Positions 21,821 to 31,579 of a stretch of DNA of 64,000 nt are shown here, in pieces. Source of the stretch: Asparagopsis taxiformis (lineage: Eukaryota; Rhodophyta; Florideophyceae; Bonnemaisoniales; Bonnemaisoniaceae); NCBI GenBank assembly GCA_030407315.1, contig JALQPE010000101.1, positions 62,001-126,000 of the forward strand. The letters run 5' to 3'. Numbering within the stretch: the stretch's first letter is position 1; every line of letters begins with the position of its first letter. The notes under the pieces are model-generated. The model saw only the letters and a program-made list of their open reading frames with translations, ran no database searches and was not told the DNA's origin. The position numbers were made by a program, and so were the translations under genes.

Positions 21821-22471
21821 ATGCACCATCCGATCCTTGCTTTTCTTGTTCTAGTGCTTCCCAGCACTGCGTCTGCTCTGTCAGCAACAGATTATCTCAG
21901 CACTTTCCGGGGTGATGGAACTTACTACGGTGCAACAGAGGGTGGCAATTGTGCCTTGCGACTGCCACGTCCGAAGATGTATGCAAAGATGGTACCGATA
22001 GCCATGAACAACCGGCAATATGGAGACTCCGGATCATGCGGTGCTTGTCTAAGAGTCACCGGTACAGGCCGCGGATCTGGTGCCAACCCAATTCAAGGCA
22101 CATTTGATGCGTACGTCATGGATAGATGTCCAGAATGCAAATATGGCGATATCGATTTGTCCACAAATGGCGATGGACGTTGGCTCGTTTCATGGAAATT
22201 TATTCCATGTCCCAAAGTGCAATTGTCATTTTTGTTTGAAGGTTCCAACCGTTACTTCTGGAAGTTGCAGCCAAGAGGTTTGCGAAGCCCTGCCAGGAGC
22301 GTTACTATCAAAGGTAGGCACGGCGTGCGCACGCAGGACAATTTCTTCGAATTCCATGGCGCAAATGTGTTTCCTAGGCGTGCCACCGTTTCCATTGTTA
22401 CCGTTCTCGGCGAAACGCACCATGTTAAGTTATCCGGCTTTGTACGTGACGGCATTGTGTTGCCAGTTTAA
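21821..22471 (+). CDS. secreted expansin-like protein without C-terminal Cys modules
   Basis: A 216-residue paralogue of the gene at 19595, sharing long identical stretches such as GDGTYYGATE, CGACL.VTG.GRG.GANPI and YVMDRCPECK.GDIDLS. The signal peptide is MHHPILAFLVLVLPSTASA. Both expansin domains are complete: the double-psi barrel and the CBM63-like sandwich (RYFWKLQPRGLRSPA, ATVSIVTVLGE). The frame stops after the second domain at GIVLPV, so the Pro/Thr linker and both six-cysteine modules of the neighbour are missing. I see no remnant of them downstream. The pair is a tandem duplication in the same orientation. The product is expected to be a wall-acting, non-hydrolytic protein. Confidence 0.87.
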   Translation: MHHPILAFLVLVLPSTASALSATDYLSTFRGDGTYYGATEGGNCALRLPRPKMYAKMVPIAMNNRQYGDSGSCGACLRVTGTGRGSGANPIQGTFDAYVMDRCPECKYGDIDLSTNGDGRWLVSWKFIPCPKVQLSFLFEGSNRYFWKLQPRGLRSPARSVTIKGRHGVRTQDNFFEFHGANVFPRRATVSIVTVLGETHHVKLSGFVRDGIVLPV

Positions 22472-23187
22472 CAGTGTACGTTACATGAGTAGGGTAAGGC
22501 GACGAGTTGTATTTTATTCACGCACAATCAGACAGTGTGAAATAGGCGATCAAGGCATGAGAGTTTCTACCGGTTGAGAGATGAATCAACAAACCATAAC
22601 ATGCACAGACAATCGTTCATCTTCTTACGAAACACCGTTGCCAGTGAACAAGAGATGGGCGTATAATGATTGACGACGTAACTTTCTGACTAGGAGAACA
22701 TCATAAAAGTAATACACTCACAACAAATATCAAGATGCCATAGTAAGCGACGCCAAGTGCGGTGCAACGATTCAATTGTACGCCAGCTCATCTCTCGTGG
22801 CCTCGGTGTCCCGCCTTTGCAACCTGCTGGCGTGCGCGGCACGCGCACACGGGGAACCGTAATTTCCAGGTGGTAGCATGGCACAGTGGCGGAGTGAAAG
22901 AGGAGGACTAAATGATGTGAGCGACTCAACAGCCACCGCATTGCGTGTCAGTTGTGCGATCCTTCCAATGGGAACAACAAAATCTAGTCTAAATTTGGTT
23001 CACTACTACAGCGACGGCCGGCGGTATAAAAGCTAACGAACGGCAGGCGGCGCTGTCAGAAGGGGGTTAAAACAGACTCGTGTGTGAAATATACATACTC
23101 GTTGTGACTTTGGCGCCGACTTGTGTGGCGTCGTATGCAGCCTATTTGTACATATTACTCGCGTCGAGTTGATATCATTTACACGCG
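22472..23187. other. intergenic, orphan TATA box
   Basis: No supported gene. The 3' flanks of the second expansin and of the leftward TSG101-like gene meet here. A TATAAAAG at 23026 on the plus strand has no convincing coding sequence after it. Confidence 0.45.
23026..23033 (+). promoter_or_regulatory. orphan TATA-like box pointing into the TSG101-like gene
   Basis: TATAAAAG in the plus orientation. Transcription from it would run antisense to the 3' end of the gene at 23188-24359. The only downstream frame (from about 23134) is a 70-codon antisense shadow. Confidence 0.3.
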
Positions 23188-24359
23188 TCACGAAGACGCG
23201 TACGGGGGCGGTACGATACGAGATGTCGCAACCCTTCTCGGAGTTCCTTGCCAATCTACTTGCTTTGCTTGCATGAGAGATATCTTTCGCCGCAAAGCTC
23301 TTGGGAAAAACTGTTCACGACTGATTCGTCGGATTTCCTTCATGTATGTGTCGTGATCAATGACGCCCTTCACAAACGCCTCATCTAGCTGATCGAGGGC
23401 ATCTGAATATGCACCGTCTTCGGCGGAGCACTGCGTCATCTGTTCGTCCAGAATAGTTCTATGATGTAGTCTATCATCAATGTGTTGGTCGTCATTCACG
23501 GTGCCAACAGATTTGACCCACGCGTCCAGCTCTGCATGAGTATTGGTGAGCGATTGGAGTTCATCCTCCGAGGCCTTGAGCTGCGTGGCCTTTGCACGCA
23601 TCTCCTCGGTTGCATGCTTGTCCGACTTGATGATGTCCTCCTTCTTGTCGAGCAGCTGTCCAATCTCAGCGAGCGCTTCATCGTTTACGCGCACAAGATG
23701 GTCTGTGATTCGCTTTGATAGATTGGCGATAAGGAGGCGACGCTCGGCCTCTTCAGTGCTGGATGCGGCCACGGTTGGGCGTGAATTGACAGGCGGCTCA
23801 GTGCTGAAAACGCGAATCATAGCGACGACGACACCGTAAAAAGTGAACTGAGCTGGGTCCCAGACGGCGAGATAGTTTGGGAGATAGACGCGACCTTCTT
23901 TGTCGACTCTTGAATGACGTTCACGGATGACCATGGAGGCTGTCGGACGGACGTAGGGCACTGGCGCCTCGTCCGGGTAGTGTGGCATGCACCATATACA
24001 GACAGGAATTTGATAGGTGACACCGCGATATGTGACGGGTATTACGCCGTCCAAGGAGAGTAGCTGGAGAGTTTTGTTGGAGTCGAAGACGCAGAACTGC
24101 AGTTTCGGACGTAGACCGCCGTAGTGTCGACAACAATCATAGATGTCGCGGACGATTCGCGGTTCGCGCTCTGGGGGATAGCATCGGGCCTCTCGCTGCG
24201 GTTGGACGCGGGGATGGAATGGGGAGGAGGTTAGATTGAACGGCGGTTGGGATGATCGATGGAGGGCAAAGTGTTGGTGTGACGTACCACCAATGCTTGG
24301 ATCTTTCGGGCGAGGTTGACGGGGGTCGGGTTTGTGGGCGTGTTTCCCCACGTCGCCAT
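23188..24359 (-). CDS. TSG101/Vps23-like ESCRT-I subunit, one intron
   Basis: Predicted as exon 24288-24359 (24 codons, MATWGNTPTNP start), intron 24196-24287 (92 bp, gtacgt to ccgcag, phase 0) and exon 23188-24195, giving 359 residues. The UEV domain spans about 15-155: LSLDGVIPVTYRGVTYQIPVCIW, then YPDEAPVPYVRPTASMVI and GRVYLPNYLAVWDP. As in all UEV proteins, the E2 active-site cysteine is missing, so it binds ubiquitin rather than transferring it. A coiled coil follows (about 185-260). The C-terminal steadiness box is clear (DALDQLDEAFVKGVIDHDTY, then RRISREQF). The long proline-rich linker of animal TSG101 is nearly absent. Role: sorting ubiquitinated cargo into multivesicular bodies as part of ESCRT-I. 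Its start faces the peroxiredoxin Q gene. Confidence 0.88.
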
Positions 24360-24804
24360 CACTAAAGGAGTTGGAGGATGCGTGGATGTTTCGGAGAAGG
24401 GATGACGGGAAGATAAATATAATGGTTTGCGAGTGCAAAGGCAACGATGTACGAAGACGGCGCAGCAATGATGAGCAGAAGTTACTTTGCTTTGCTTGCT
24501 GGTACCCTTGTAGATGGAATGTGAATTTGAAATCTTTTTTGAGAAAAAGACTGAAATTGAAGATGGCGCATTGCTGGATGGATATGCGATGTCGACAGCG
24601 CTAGTTCGATGGTTCAACATTGGTCATTCTCAAACCGGATATCGACAGTCTACTGGCTGCTAACTTTGCCTGTTCCGCCGCTCGCTTGATTCTATCCATC
24701 CATCCATCCATCGCGCGCATTACCATCTTCGATGATATATGTGTGTCATGGCATCGCCAGACCACACTAGCATGTTCCTTCACGCTGGATAAAAAAAACA
24801 AAAC
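24360..24804. other. divergent promoter region between TSG101-like and peroxiredoxin genes
   Basis: It must hold the promoters of both genes. I see an ATCC microsatellite at 24694-24712 and an A-run just before the peroxiredoxin ATG, but no consensus TATA box. Confidence 0.45.
24694..24712. repeat. ATCC tetranucleotide microsatellite
   Basis: Four full ATCC units plus a partial one in the divergent promoter region. Confidence 0.85.
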
Positions 24805-25407
24805 ATGGCATTCGTTCTTTCAAGCGCCATCGTACATTCGTCGCTGCCAACTGTGCGTCTGTGCTCCCGTGCACCGTTCTTGTCAACCTTTGCTCGCACG
24901 CGACAGTCGACTTTGCCGCATATCGCTAGCAGAACTGCGTCGTCGAGCATCAAAATGGTCGCCAAAGAAGGCTCTCCCGCGCCAGACTTTTCCGCCGTAG
25001 ATACCGACGGTAACACAATTTCAATCTCCGGTCTCAAAGGCGCCAACGTCGTGCTCTACTTTTCAAACGGATCAGGCCCTGGTTGCACCGCTCAGTCATG
25101 CGCTTTCCGTGATGCTGCAGAGGACTTTGCCCTTCTCGATGCCAAGATTATTTCCGTCTCGGCTCAATCACAGGGCAATACTAGTTCGTTTAGGAGCGCC
25201 AATAAGCTTCCGTTCCCCGTCATTGCGGATAGTGATGGCAAATTGCAAAAGTTGTACGGCGTGCCTGCGACACTTGGATTAATCCCAGGTCGCATCACTT
25301 ATGTTATTGATAAGGATGGTATTGTGCGCAAGATTTATAATTCTCAGTTCTCTACCGCTCAGCATATCAAGGTGGCCTCTGAAACCCTTAGTTCGCTTGC
25401 AAAGTAG
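24805..25407 (+). CDS. peroxiredoxin Q, probably plastid-targeted
   Basis: A 200-residue intronless protein. Residues 1-50 are a transit-peptide-like leader: MAFVLSS start, rich in Ser/Arg/Thr and with almost no acid residues. The early Phe is typical of red-lineage plastid targeting. Mature peroxiredoxin Q begins near GSPAPDFSAVDTDGN. The peroxidatic Cys94 sits in PGCTAQSCAFRD with the resolving Cys99 five residues later, the classic peroxiredoxin Q arrangement for an intramolecular disulfide. The usual P-x3-T before the cysteine is replaced: the motif reads SNGSGPGC, one residue short and without the catalytic Thr. PGRITYVIDKDGIV and the end of the fold are normal. It should reduce peroxides using thioredoxin in the plastid. 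The sequence change may alter activity. Confidence 0.9.
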   Translation: MAFVLSSAIVHSSLPTVRLCSRAPFLSTFARTRQSTLPHIASRTASSSIKMVAKEGSPAPDFSAVDTDGNTISISGLKGANVVLYFSNGSGPGCTAQSCAFRDAAEDFALLDAKIISVSAQSQGNTSSFRSANKLPFPVIADSDGKLQKLYGVPATLGLIPGRITYVIDKDGIVRKIYNSQFSTAQHIKVASETLSSLAK

Positions 25408-26026
25408 ATTATGTTTGATCCATACACTGTGTGCCAATCAATCTAAAATGTAACTTGTTCGCTAGTCGTCCTGCATCGCTTGACCCTGTCTAATCTCTCA
25501 GCGTCTGTATCGTTATCAATATCCACACGATATTGACAGACCATCCATAGATATCAGTCCTCAGTACAGCATCCAAGAAATTTTGGAGAAGAAACAATCA
25601 TATGCGAGACTTGAACCTTTATCAACATCACTATCACGCTGGACAAGAACATCGTCCTGCTTTCACGATATGCCGTTGGCTCATTGTTCGGACATACGTG
25701 TCATACATCTCCTGTGAAATCCACATCGACATGGTATGACGCTATAGAGGCTTCATTTTAGAATTGGAACTACAGAAATCCGGAGTTGCTCAGCTTTTGC
25801 TAACGAGTTCTTTAGTTGTCCGCATGTTTCGAGGCGATGTAGTAGAAGCGGAAGGACATTCAACGACATTCATCAAGAACATGAACCTCATAACGGTGCG
25901 GCGCTGTAATGGCCCACAATCCAGCACGATTCAAAAATAATCACATTCAAAAACAACTTCAATGACACGACAAGTCGCTCGTCACAACGCTCGATTGTCC
26001 GATCCGCGTCCATCGGCCCCAACATT
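25408..26026. other. intergenic spacer, nothing recognised
   Basis: Spacer between peroxiredoxin Q and the first member of the clustered 330-residue family. No RNA gene, repeat or clear TATA box was seen. Confidence 0.45.
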
Positions 26027-27061
26027 ATGGCGTCCTGGGATGAATCTTCACCGCGCGCAGTAGTTGTTCCCCCCAACCTACAACAGTCTCGCGACATCCT
26101 CGCCGCCAACACAGATCTAGCATTAGCCTCTCCGTCCTCCTTCGGTCTGGGTATATCGCTTGTCTCACGCACCAATCCACTCGAGAAAACCCCACTACAA
26201 CTCTTCTACGTCACGCCACAAGCAGCCCGCGACAGATCTGCAGCCGCGTCTCCGCTCAATGCCCCCGGTGTCAAATCTGGCTGGTATGTCATTGCCGACC
26301 CAGGCGCCCAATTTGAAGTCTACATTTCTGCGCTGCATGGCGCCGAATCGGTGCCACGGACGACCGATAAGGGGGACATGATCATTGCTTCACTGTACGT
26401 CGACGGCGATTTGGCGGATACTGGCGGTGATGTGTTTCCGGGAAACGCGGCCGGCTATTCTGATGCCAGTTATCCGGGTTTTGTTGAATCGTGCAGTTGT
26501 GATCCTGTGACTGGCGCGCGCAACATCACGTATAGACAGTTTTTGTTCTACAAGACACCGACCACTGAAACTGCTCCATCGGCGCAAAATACTGATATCG
26601 GGTCGATGCGCCTTTCGCTTGTGGCGTCGCGGAAGGGCATCGATGCGCCATTATCGCGTAAACGAAGGGCTAACGTTTTGCATGACAGTGAGAGTGTGAG
26701 TGAGAAGGAAGCAATTAAAAACGGTGTCAGTATTGGTGTTCGGAGAGATGGCGAGAGATTTATGAAACAGACTGTCGCGTTTAATTATTCAACGGAACAT
26801 TCGACAGAATTGCCAGATTGTTCGGTAACAATCTTTATGCGTGAACGGTTTTGGCTTGTTTCAAGGAATATTATTGATGACAAAGGTAATGCAGTCAAGT
26901 ATCGCGAGAAAAAAGTTGTGTCATCAGAGGAGGTGCTTGTTGTGTCCGATGATGGGGATGAGAATGTCAATGATGAAGATGCGAATGATGTGGAAGACGA
27001 GGAGAGCAGTTCGCTAAAGCGATCCAAGTTTGATCCAGGCGAAGTCATTGTACTCAATTAG
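26027..27061 (+). CDS. clustered 330-residue family, copy 1 (intact)
   Basis: 344 residues, intronless. It is the left-most of nine copies between 26 and 40.5 kb. The N-terminus has PRAVVVPP, then SRDILAANTDLALASPSSFGLGIS. The core has YVTPQAARDRSA, GWYVIADPGAQFEVYISALHG, a VDGD strand and FLFYK. Next are EKEAIKNGVSIGVRRDGE and, near the end, VTIFMRERFWL followed by SRNIIDD. The tail is acidic (residues about 305-330) with EVLVVSDDGDE, a SUMO-interaction-like motif. A basic KRSKFD and the family's terminal motif GEVIVLN follow. There is no signal peptide or transmembrane helix, so it is probably nuclear or cytosolic. Function is unknown. The core strand pattern resembles the fungal DUF7918 type as I remember it. 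It is transcribed rightwards, divergent to nothing, and is tail-to-tail with copy 2. Confidence 0.85.
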   Translation: MASWDESSPRAVVVPPNLQQSRDILAANTDLALASPSSFGLGISLVSRTNPLEKTPLQLFYVTPQAARDRSAAASPLNAPGVKSGWYVIADPGAQFEVYISALHGAESVPRTTDKGDMIIASLYVDGDLADTGGDVFPGNAAGYSDASYPGFVESCSCDPVTGARNITYRQFLFYKTPTTETAPSAQNTDIGSMRLSLVASRKGIDAPLSRKRRANVLHDSESVSEKEAIKNGVSIGVRRDGERFMKQTVAFNYSTEHSTELPDCSVTIFMRERFWLVSRNIIDDKGNAVKYREKKVVSSEEVLVVSDDGDENVNDEDANDVEDEESSSLKRSKFDPGEVIVLN

Positions 27062-27229
27062 ACGAATGCCCAGTTGCAACACAATTGCTATTGTATTATA
27101 CCGCACATGAAATGCGCAAAGTTGTTTAGTATTGTTGCAACTGTCCAACTGGTGTCATTTTCATATCAGCATGTATGTTGACATGTTTTGAGTACATACC
27201 AATTGGCCTCTCAATCATGTTGTATAATG

Positions 27230-28222
27230 TTACTCAATAACAATAACATGATCTAACTTTGCGCGCTTATTCGGCTTGCCCACAACAAGCTCCTCCTTAA
27301 CGTGTGCCTGATCACAATCCACGTCAATAACTTGATCATGTTGTGTTGTTCCACCCGCTCTGACAGGGAGTCCCTTTTCATCAATAATGCGTCTGGACTG
27401 CATCCAGAAACGCTCTCTTATGAAAATCGTGACATTTCCCACACTGAGTGGCTGTTCGGAATGACTGGTAAACCTACTGGAACTTACTTCGCTGACGACT
27501 TCGCCGCCACTTCCCACAGCAATGCTGATGCCCTTTTTCACAGCGTCCTTCTCGTCAACAGCATCATTCTTCGGCAGCGCATATTTGCCAGCAGCAGACA
27601 CCGGAGGTGAACGTCGCTCGCCACCACGCATTGCCGTCGACAATTCCATGCGTATGGACCCGCTCGTACTGGCCGCACAAGCGCCGCCCTCGAGGGTAGG
27701 CAGCTTGCGAAACGCAAAGCGTCGAAGCTGCTTATGGCGCAATTTGGTGTTTGGATCGATGTCGAACGATTCGACGAATCCCTTGCAACACGCGTCAATA
27801 TAGGAACCGGACGAGACGAGTGTTTTTTTCACACGCGTTGCATCGACGAATAATCTAATCTTGACCACTTGTGCGGTGGGTGCCATGCGTCGCACCGAGT
27901 TTGCGCCGTGCAACATCGAAACGTACAGCTCAAATTGTTGGTCCGGCTGCGCGATGACGTACCAGCCGGGCATCACGCCGGGCGGATTGGCCGAATCGCG
28001 CTGCGGACTGCGCTCCGCCGCTGCAACGGGCGAAACATAGTAGAGTGGGAAGGGTTTCGGTGGCGCTGAATTGGTCACGAGCGAGATTCCAAGCCCGAAA
28101 CTAGAGGGCGATTGCAATGCCAGTTCGGTACTCGCTGGGAGAATGTCGCAAGATTGGACTACGTGCGGCGGCGGGACCACGGCTCGTGGTTCATGATGCT
28201 CCTGCCAAGCAGACGGGGCCAT
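27230..28222 (-). CDS. clustered 330-residue family, copy 2 (intact)
   Basis: 330 residues, intronless, starting MAPSAWQEHHEPRAVVPPP. It follows the family order exactly: SCDILPASTELALQSPSSFGLGIS, YYVSPVAAAERS, GWYVIAQPDQQFELYVSMLHG, RRFAFRK, GSIRMELSTAMRGGE, EKDAVKKGISIAVGSGGE and VTIFIRERFWMQSRRIIDEKG. The tail contains QVIDVDCD (SUMO-interaction-like), HVKEEL (a SUMO-site-like VKEE), NKRAKLD (similar to the Myc-type nuclear signal) and the terminal HVIVIE. It lies tail-to-tail with copy 1, 168 bases away. The C-terminal tail has all four family elements, which makes it the best reference copy. Confidence 0.85.
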   Translation of the reverse strand: MAPSAWQEHHEPRAVVPPPHVVQSCDILPASTELALQSPSSFGLGISLVTNSAPPKPFPLYYVSPVAAAERSPQRDSANPPGVMPGWYVIAQPDQQFELYVSMLHGANSVRRMAPTAQVVKIRLFVDATRVKKTLVSSGSYIDACCKGFVESFDIDPNTKLRHKQLRRFAFRKLPTLEGGACAASTSGSIRMELSTAMRGGERRSPPVSAAGKYALPKNDAVDEKDAVKKGISIAVGSGGEVVSEVSSSRFTSHSEQPLSVGNVTIFIRERFWMQSRRIIDEKGLPVRAGGTTQHDQVIDVDCDQAHVKEELVVGKPNKRAKLDHVIVIE

Positions 28223-28485
28223 GGCGAAGGGTTGACGTGTTCACACATCATATTGCACTCGTGGTCGTGCTGGAGGATGTTGCGTTATGATTTTTTATTC
28301 AACAATTGCGTAATTTGTTGATACAGTTTGATTACTTCGCCAGCCTCGACTAGATTGCCTCTTTTTTGACCCGTTCTGCAGCACACGCGTTTATTCACGT
28401 AATCGTTTCAAAGACCGCTGCAGTCTGGTGATCTTCTCCCTAAAGTCGAATTGTCCACAATCCACTTACACAACTCGGTCCGATT

Positions 28486-29387
28486 TCACTTGTTACACAT
28501 ACCAAATGGGACTAAATTGCGATCTATGATCTGTCGAGACTGCAGCCAAAACTACTCTCGCATGTAGATGGTCACGTTGCCTTCGTCGAAAACACTTTTT
28601 GACTCGAGTTGATATCCATAGGGAAAGGATAGATTGGATAGTTTTTCATTATCACGTTTCACCCCTATACTAATCCCCGTTCTTCCCCTTCACGACCCCG
28701 CCTGGCTGTATACAGCTTCATTTCAACACAGCCATGGCCCTCCTTAGCTGGTTCAACAACGCTTCCGAAATTACCGCCCTTCTGGGTAGCTGTCTTGCAA
28801 ACTACAAATTTGCGGTGAATCTCAGTTATCCGATTCCGAAACGGGTCTTCAAGATAAGCTTCGGTGAATCCTCTCATGCATACATCATTTCATGTATCAT
28901 ACTGTGGGTAAGCTTCATAAACTCTGTTGCAAGCGCTCGTGCTATCAACTGATACTTCAACGATGATCACGTCAATATCCCATGATGTGTTCAAATACCC
29001 TGATGTTTGCCGGCAATGGCTTGTTAGTCGGCTTGCAGATTTGTTTCCATTTAGCGCTGACAGATGCACTTGAAAGGTTTGACCTGTACTTGCGATGACG
29101 TACCATCCTGGATTTCCACCAGGCGTAATTGCAGGGTCGATTGTTGAATTTCGATCTTCGGCCTCGCGTGTCGACACGTAGTGCAAAAGGCAAGGTATGG
29201 GTGGACCGGAATCCGGAACAATAGACATCCCTTGTCCAAAATTTGATGGATAGCGCAAGTACATGTCTGTCCCTGCTTCATAAATGTCACGAGGTGACAG
29301 GATGTCTAGTGGAGGCGCAACAGCTCGTTGGAGGTAATGGACTATCCATGGTTGTGGATTGTGGGAATTTCCCGACCTGGATGGCAT
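28486..29387 (-). pseudogene. clustered 330-residue family, pseudogene copy 3
   Basis: The start is intact: an ATG, then a diverged RAVAPP, YPSNFGQGMS, YVSTREAEDR and GWYVIASTGQTFQVHLSALNG. The frame then ends near 28890. The following section (GFTEAY, RKFVVCK) reads in another frame. The middle segment with the usual EKxAxKxG is deleted. The last part (ISIGVKRDNE, VTIYMRE, FWLQSRQIID) is in a third position and carries an in-frame TAG exactly where intact copies have Arg before FWL. The tail is lost at a stop near 28486. It is clearly a dead copy with at least two frame breaks, one deletion and one nonsense change. Confidence 0.82.
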
Positions 29388-29799
29388 GTGGAAACAGAGA
29401 CGGTGGCACGACTTTTAGCGCGTCGGAAGGCATGCTCATTATATCAAAGGTGTCCACATGAACTGTAGTTAGTTAAGCTTCTATGCTCTACACGTATTGC
29501 ATATCATATGGTTTGCGCATTATTGGGCACGGCGAGTGCTGTATCTGTCCGGACTTTGCCCAGTTTCCATTGCTATTTCGATGGAATCCGAAATTTTAAA
29601 CGCAAATTGTTGATCAATTACAACTGTGTACCCTTCAAGCGTACTTGAACCGGAGAAATCTCTCCAGTTATCTGACCACACGCTTGCAACTAGCGCCGAA
29701 ACAAAGGATAGGTTAGTCTGTAAGTTTGGGTTGGGGAAAAGCACTTGTTTCATATCTGCAAGACTCAATTCATCATCGGATAAACTTAGTAGTACAAAG
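29388..29799. other. spacer between two pseudogenes
   Basis: It contains an 82-codon minus-strand frame (29520-29768) that shows no similarity to the family that I can see. I do not call it a gene. Confidence 0.35.
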
Positions 29800-30902
29800 T
29801 TATTCGGGGATGGTGATGATTTCTCCAGGCTCAGTTTTCACTTTCTTGCAAGGCTCTTGGTTCACGTGCAGGCGCGATATTTCTCGCAAACGCTTCAAAG
29901 ACTCTTCCAGCCTTCTAAATTTAATATCCTCTTCGATATGGCAATCCTCGCTATCCAACTCCACTACTTGTTCAGCTTTCACTGGTTCCTTATACTCTAT
30001 CAGGTGATCATTGTGATCAATGATTCGCCGAGACTGCATCCAGAAATGCTCTTGTATATAGATTGTCGCGTTTCCCGCATCAAACTCACTTTTTGAATCG
30101 AGTTTGTGCTTGTACTTTTTCGAATTTTGGGTTATTTATGCTTCGCGTTTTACGGAAACACTAATGCCGGTTTTTGCCGAGACCTTCTCGTTAACGCTGG
30201 CTATAAGACTCCCGCTATAGTTACGGTTTCTTGGAAGTTGGTAGGTGCGAAGTCGGCCAAGCATGGCTGACTACAGCTTTACTTCAATACATCCACGTCC
30301 CTGAGGGACACATTTAGCACAGCTTCCATTCTCCGTTGTAGCGCCTGTGCAGAATACAAATTTGCGACAAGTCTGAATTATCTCTTTCGTAACGGCATTC
30401 ACGCTCTGTGTTTCTGGAAAGCCTCTCATACAGGAATCCGATATTCTGGGATAATCGCTTGCTTTAAAACTAACACCTCGAATATATGTACCATCAGCTG
30501 AAACTGCAATATCCAGGACAGTAATGGTGCATGACGCCGTCAGTGAGCGTAGGATGACGTTATTCGAGGAACGGAACCTTTTCCGTGAAGAGCAGAGATG
30601 TATAAGTCAAAAGTTTGACCTGGCCTTGCAACAACATACCATCCTGCAATTACACCAGCCGCATTTCTAGGGTCGATACTTGGACTTCAATCTACAGCAG
30701 CACGTGGCGATACACAGTACAAAGGGCAGGGAAAAAGGGGCCCGGAATCCGGAACATTGGATATTCCCATTCTAAAACTCAATGGAGAGCGCAAAGCCTT
30801 GTCTGTGTTGGCTTGGAGAATATCACGAAATTCAACAGCATCTGGGGGAGGCACGACAGCACGTGGGTGATAGTGGTCTGTCCAATCCTGTGAGGATGCC
30901 AT
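29800..30902 (-). pseudogene. clustered 330-residue family, pseudogene copy 4
   Basis: It begins with an intact ATG and N-terminus (HPRAVVPPPDAVEFRDILQA, then CPLYCVSPRAAVD). A TGA stop follows at the Arg of the conserved DRSP, as expected from a CGA-to-TGA transition. After it, GWYVVARPGQTFDLYISALHG is intact in the same frame. A frame shift follows near 30540, then CRKFVFC, a TAG after CIEVKL, a TAA after VKREA, and finally ATIYIQEHFWMQSRRIID. The tail survives: QVVELDSED (SUMO-interaction-like), VKTEPGEIITIPE (a SUMO-site-like VKTE plus the terminal motif). At least three stops and one shift make it non-functional. Confidence 0.82.
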
Positions 30903-31579
30903 TTTGGAGCTGAATCAGACATAGAATCCCGTCTATGGAGCGAAAGGAGAATGATCTTGGATTTGGTATGTCGATGCAGTCGGTCGAAAGTGACGTTTTA
31001 AATGACCAAGTATGCTTTTGCGAGAGCGCGGAGAAAATATTGTGGCAATTTAATATAGCGCTGGCGCCAGGATATGGTACGATCCCATTGCCGGATCTGT
31101 ACTATTTCTATCTCCCCACTCCATGAATTTAAGTGGAGAAGCACCACTCGTTGCGTCAATGTCTGTTTCTTTTGCGCATCTAATGAGCTCGGATGCCACA
31201 CTGGTCTTTAACTTTCCTGTCATGCCCGATCTGTTTTTCCCGTCTACTAACATCTTCAAGACAAAGACTTCATCCCTCTTAATTCGCTCCGAATACTCAC
31301 AGTGCACAACTCAACCTGCATGGTGTACCGAATACGGCACTACAGTCAGATTGTATGAGTGCCACGTATCTTACATGATGAAGGGCAGAAAGAAGAGTGA
31401 CCACTCTAAATTTACTTTGACTTCCAACGTGGGACCTACAACTCACGACAGTTATATGTATGGCTACGCGACGTGGTACCCTTCCGCCTTTTGTGCTGTA
31501 CGAAGCGTCACAACGCTCTAAGCCATGGTGTCTGAATGATTATTTCATATTTAGTCATTTTCATGTGTATATTACGGAT
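30903..31579. other. spacer in the family cluster, no gene supported
   Basis: Two minus-strand frames here contain a few family-like words (for example DRNSTDPAM near 31100), but the rest does not align, so an old ruined fragment is possible but unproved. Confidence 0.35.

Noticed and set aside
29520..29768. 82-codon minus frame after pseudogene 4
   Set aside because: No family similarity or recognisable motif, and no promoter signal.
31050..31307. Possible tenth family fragment with DRNSTDPAM
   Set aside because: Only one short word matches; the sequence on either side does not align with the family.
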